The notes under the pieces: generated by a model
Database searches by the model: none
What the model saw: the letters and a program-made list of their open reading frames with translations, nothing else
Told to the model about the DNA's origin: nothing
Translations under genes and position numbers: made by a program
From: an uncultured Saprospiraceae bacterium
Lineage (GTDB): Bacteria > Bacteroidota > Bacteroidia > Chitinophagales > Saprospiraceae
Reading direction: 5' to 3'
Assembly (NCBI GenBank): GCA_934699305.1
Contig: CAKUWM010000177.1
Span: 1-6,168 of the forward strand
DNA: 6,168 nt
Shown: positions 6,059-6,168 of the stretch, piece by piece
Layout of the letters: the number at the start of each line of letters is the position of its first letter
Numbering within the stretch: the first letter of the stretch is position 1

Positions 6059-6168
6059 ATGTCAAAATATTATTTATCTATATTTTTCTTACTAATAATA
6101 CCTGCCTGGTTGACCTCGCAAAAAACGTATGTTTCGACCAAAGACTCTGACGCCAAGGCTATTTCGGC
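6059..6168 (+). CDS. Exported protein, N-terminal fragment cut by the window end
   Basis: Thirty-six codons are visible before the window ends. The product opens with a textbook signal peptide: MSKYY, then a hydrophobic core (LSIFFLLIIPAWL, 6-18), with cleavage likely after Ser20 and before Gln21, a pattern frequent in Bacteroidota. There is no cysteine after the core, so it is not a lipoprotein of the usual form. The beginning of the mature part (QKTYVSTKDSDAKAIS) is polar and lysine-rich and does not identify a family. The promoter at 5996-6022 is well placed for this ATG. The gene is independent of the preceding secreted-protein gene, from which it is separated by a terminator-like hairpin. 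Function unknown. Confidence 0.7.
   Translation, partial: MSKYYLSIFFLLIIPAWLTSQKTYVSTKDSDAKAIS

Overview
The window looks like a chromosomal segment of a Bacteroidota bacterium, most likely from the Saprospiria/Chitinophagia side of the phylum. Four things point there. The DNA is AT-rich and gene starts lack Shine-Dalgarno sequences. Three intergenic regions carry the Bacteroidota -7 promoter motif TAnnTTTG. The fabF-rnc gene pair is of the type seen in that phylum. One secreted protein ends in a type IX secretion (T9SS) type A-like sorting domain behind a dockerin-like module of a style I associate with Saprospiraceae. The assignment is inference from composition and protein style, not from a database search.

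Layout, left to right. A terminator hairpin (1-29) closes an unseen upstream gene. A monocistronic FkbM-family SAM-dependent methyltransferase follows (94-900). Next come 354 bases of AT-rich DNA without a convincing gene (901-1254). A tight + strand operon then encodes 3-oxoacyl-ACP synthase II (fabF, 1255-2502), ribonuclease III (rnc, 2512-3261) and a 317-residue protein (3261-4214) that overlaps the rnc stop codon by one base. That protein resembles the region after the zinc finger in bacterial SWIM zinc finger family proteins, but it has no zinc finger. A 263-base spacer holds a long imperfect hairpin (4371-4427). A 422-residue secreted protein follows (4478-5746): signal peptide, short beta-rich region, dockerin-like calcium module, cohesin-like region and T9SS C-terminal domain. 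After a probable terminator (5795-5848) and a good Bacteroidota promoter (5996-6022), a second exported protein begins at 6059 and runs off the window.

Functionally, fabF elongates fatty acids and rnc matures and degrades structured RNA. Their linkage is an old housekeeping arrangement, not a pathway. The third cistron is translationally coupled to rnc and is the least explained gene here. Usually acpP precedes fabF, and in many Bacteroidota a small IPExxxVDY-family gene and pyk follow rnc. Neither is present, so this locus is rearranged. The methyltransferase and the two exported proteins appear to be separate transcription units.

I found no CRISPR array, RNA gene, insertion sequence, phage or defence locus, and nothing that amounts to a clearly new system. 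The best leads are the zinc-finger-less SWIM-family relative coupled to rnc and the 57-base hairpin upstream of the secreted-protein gene.
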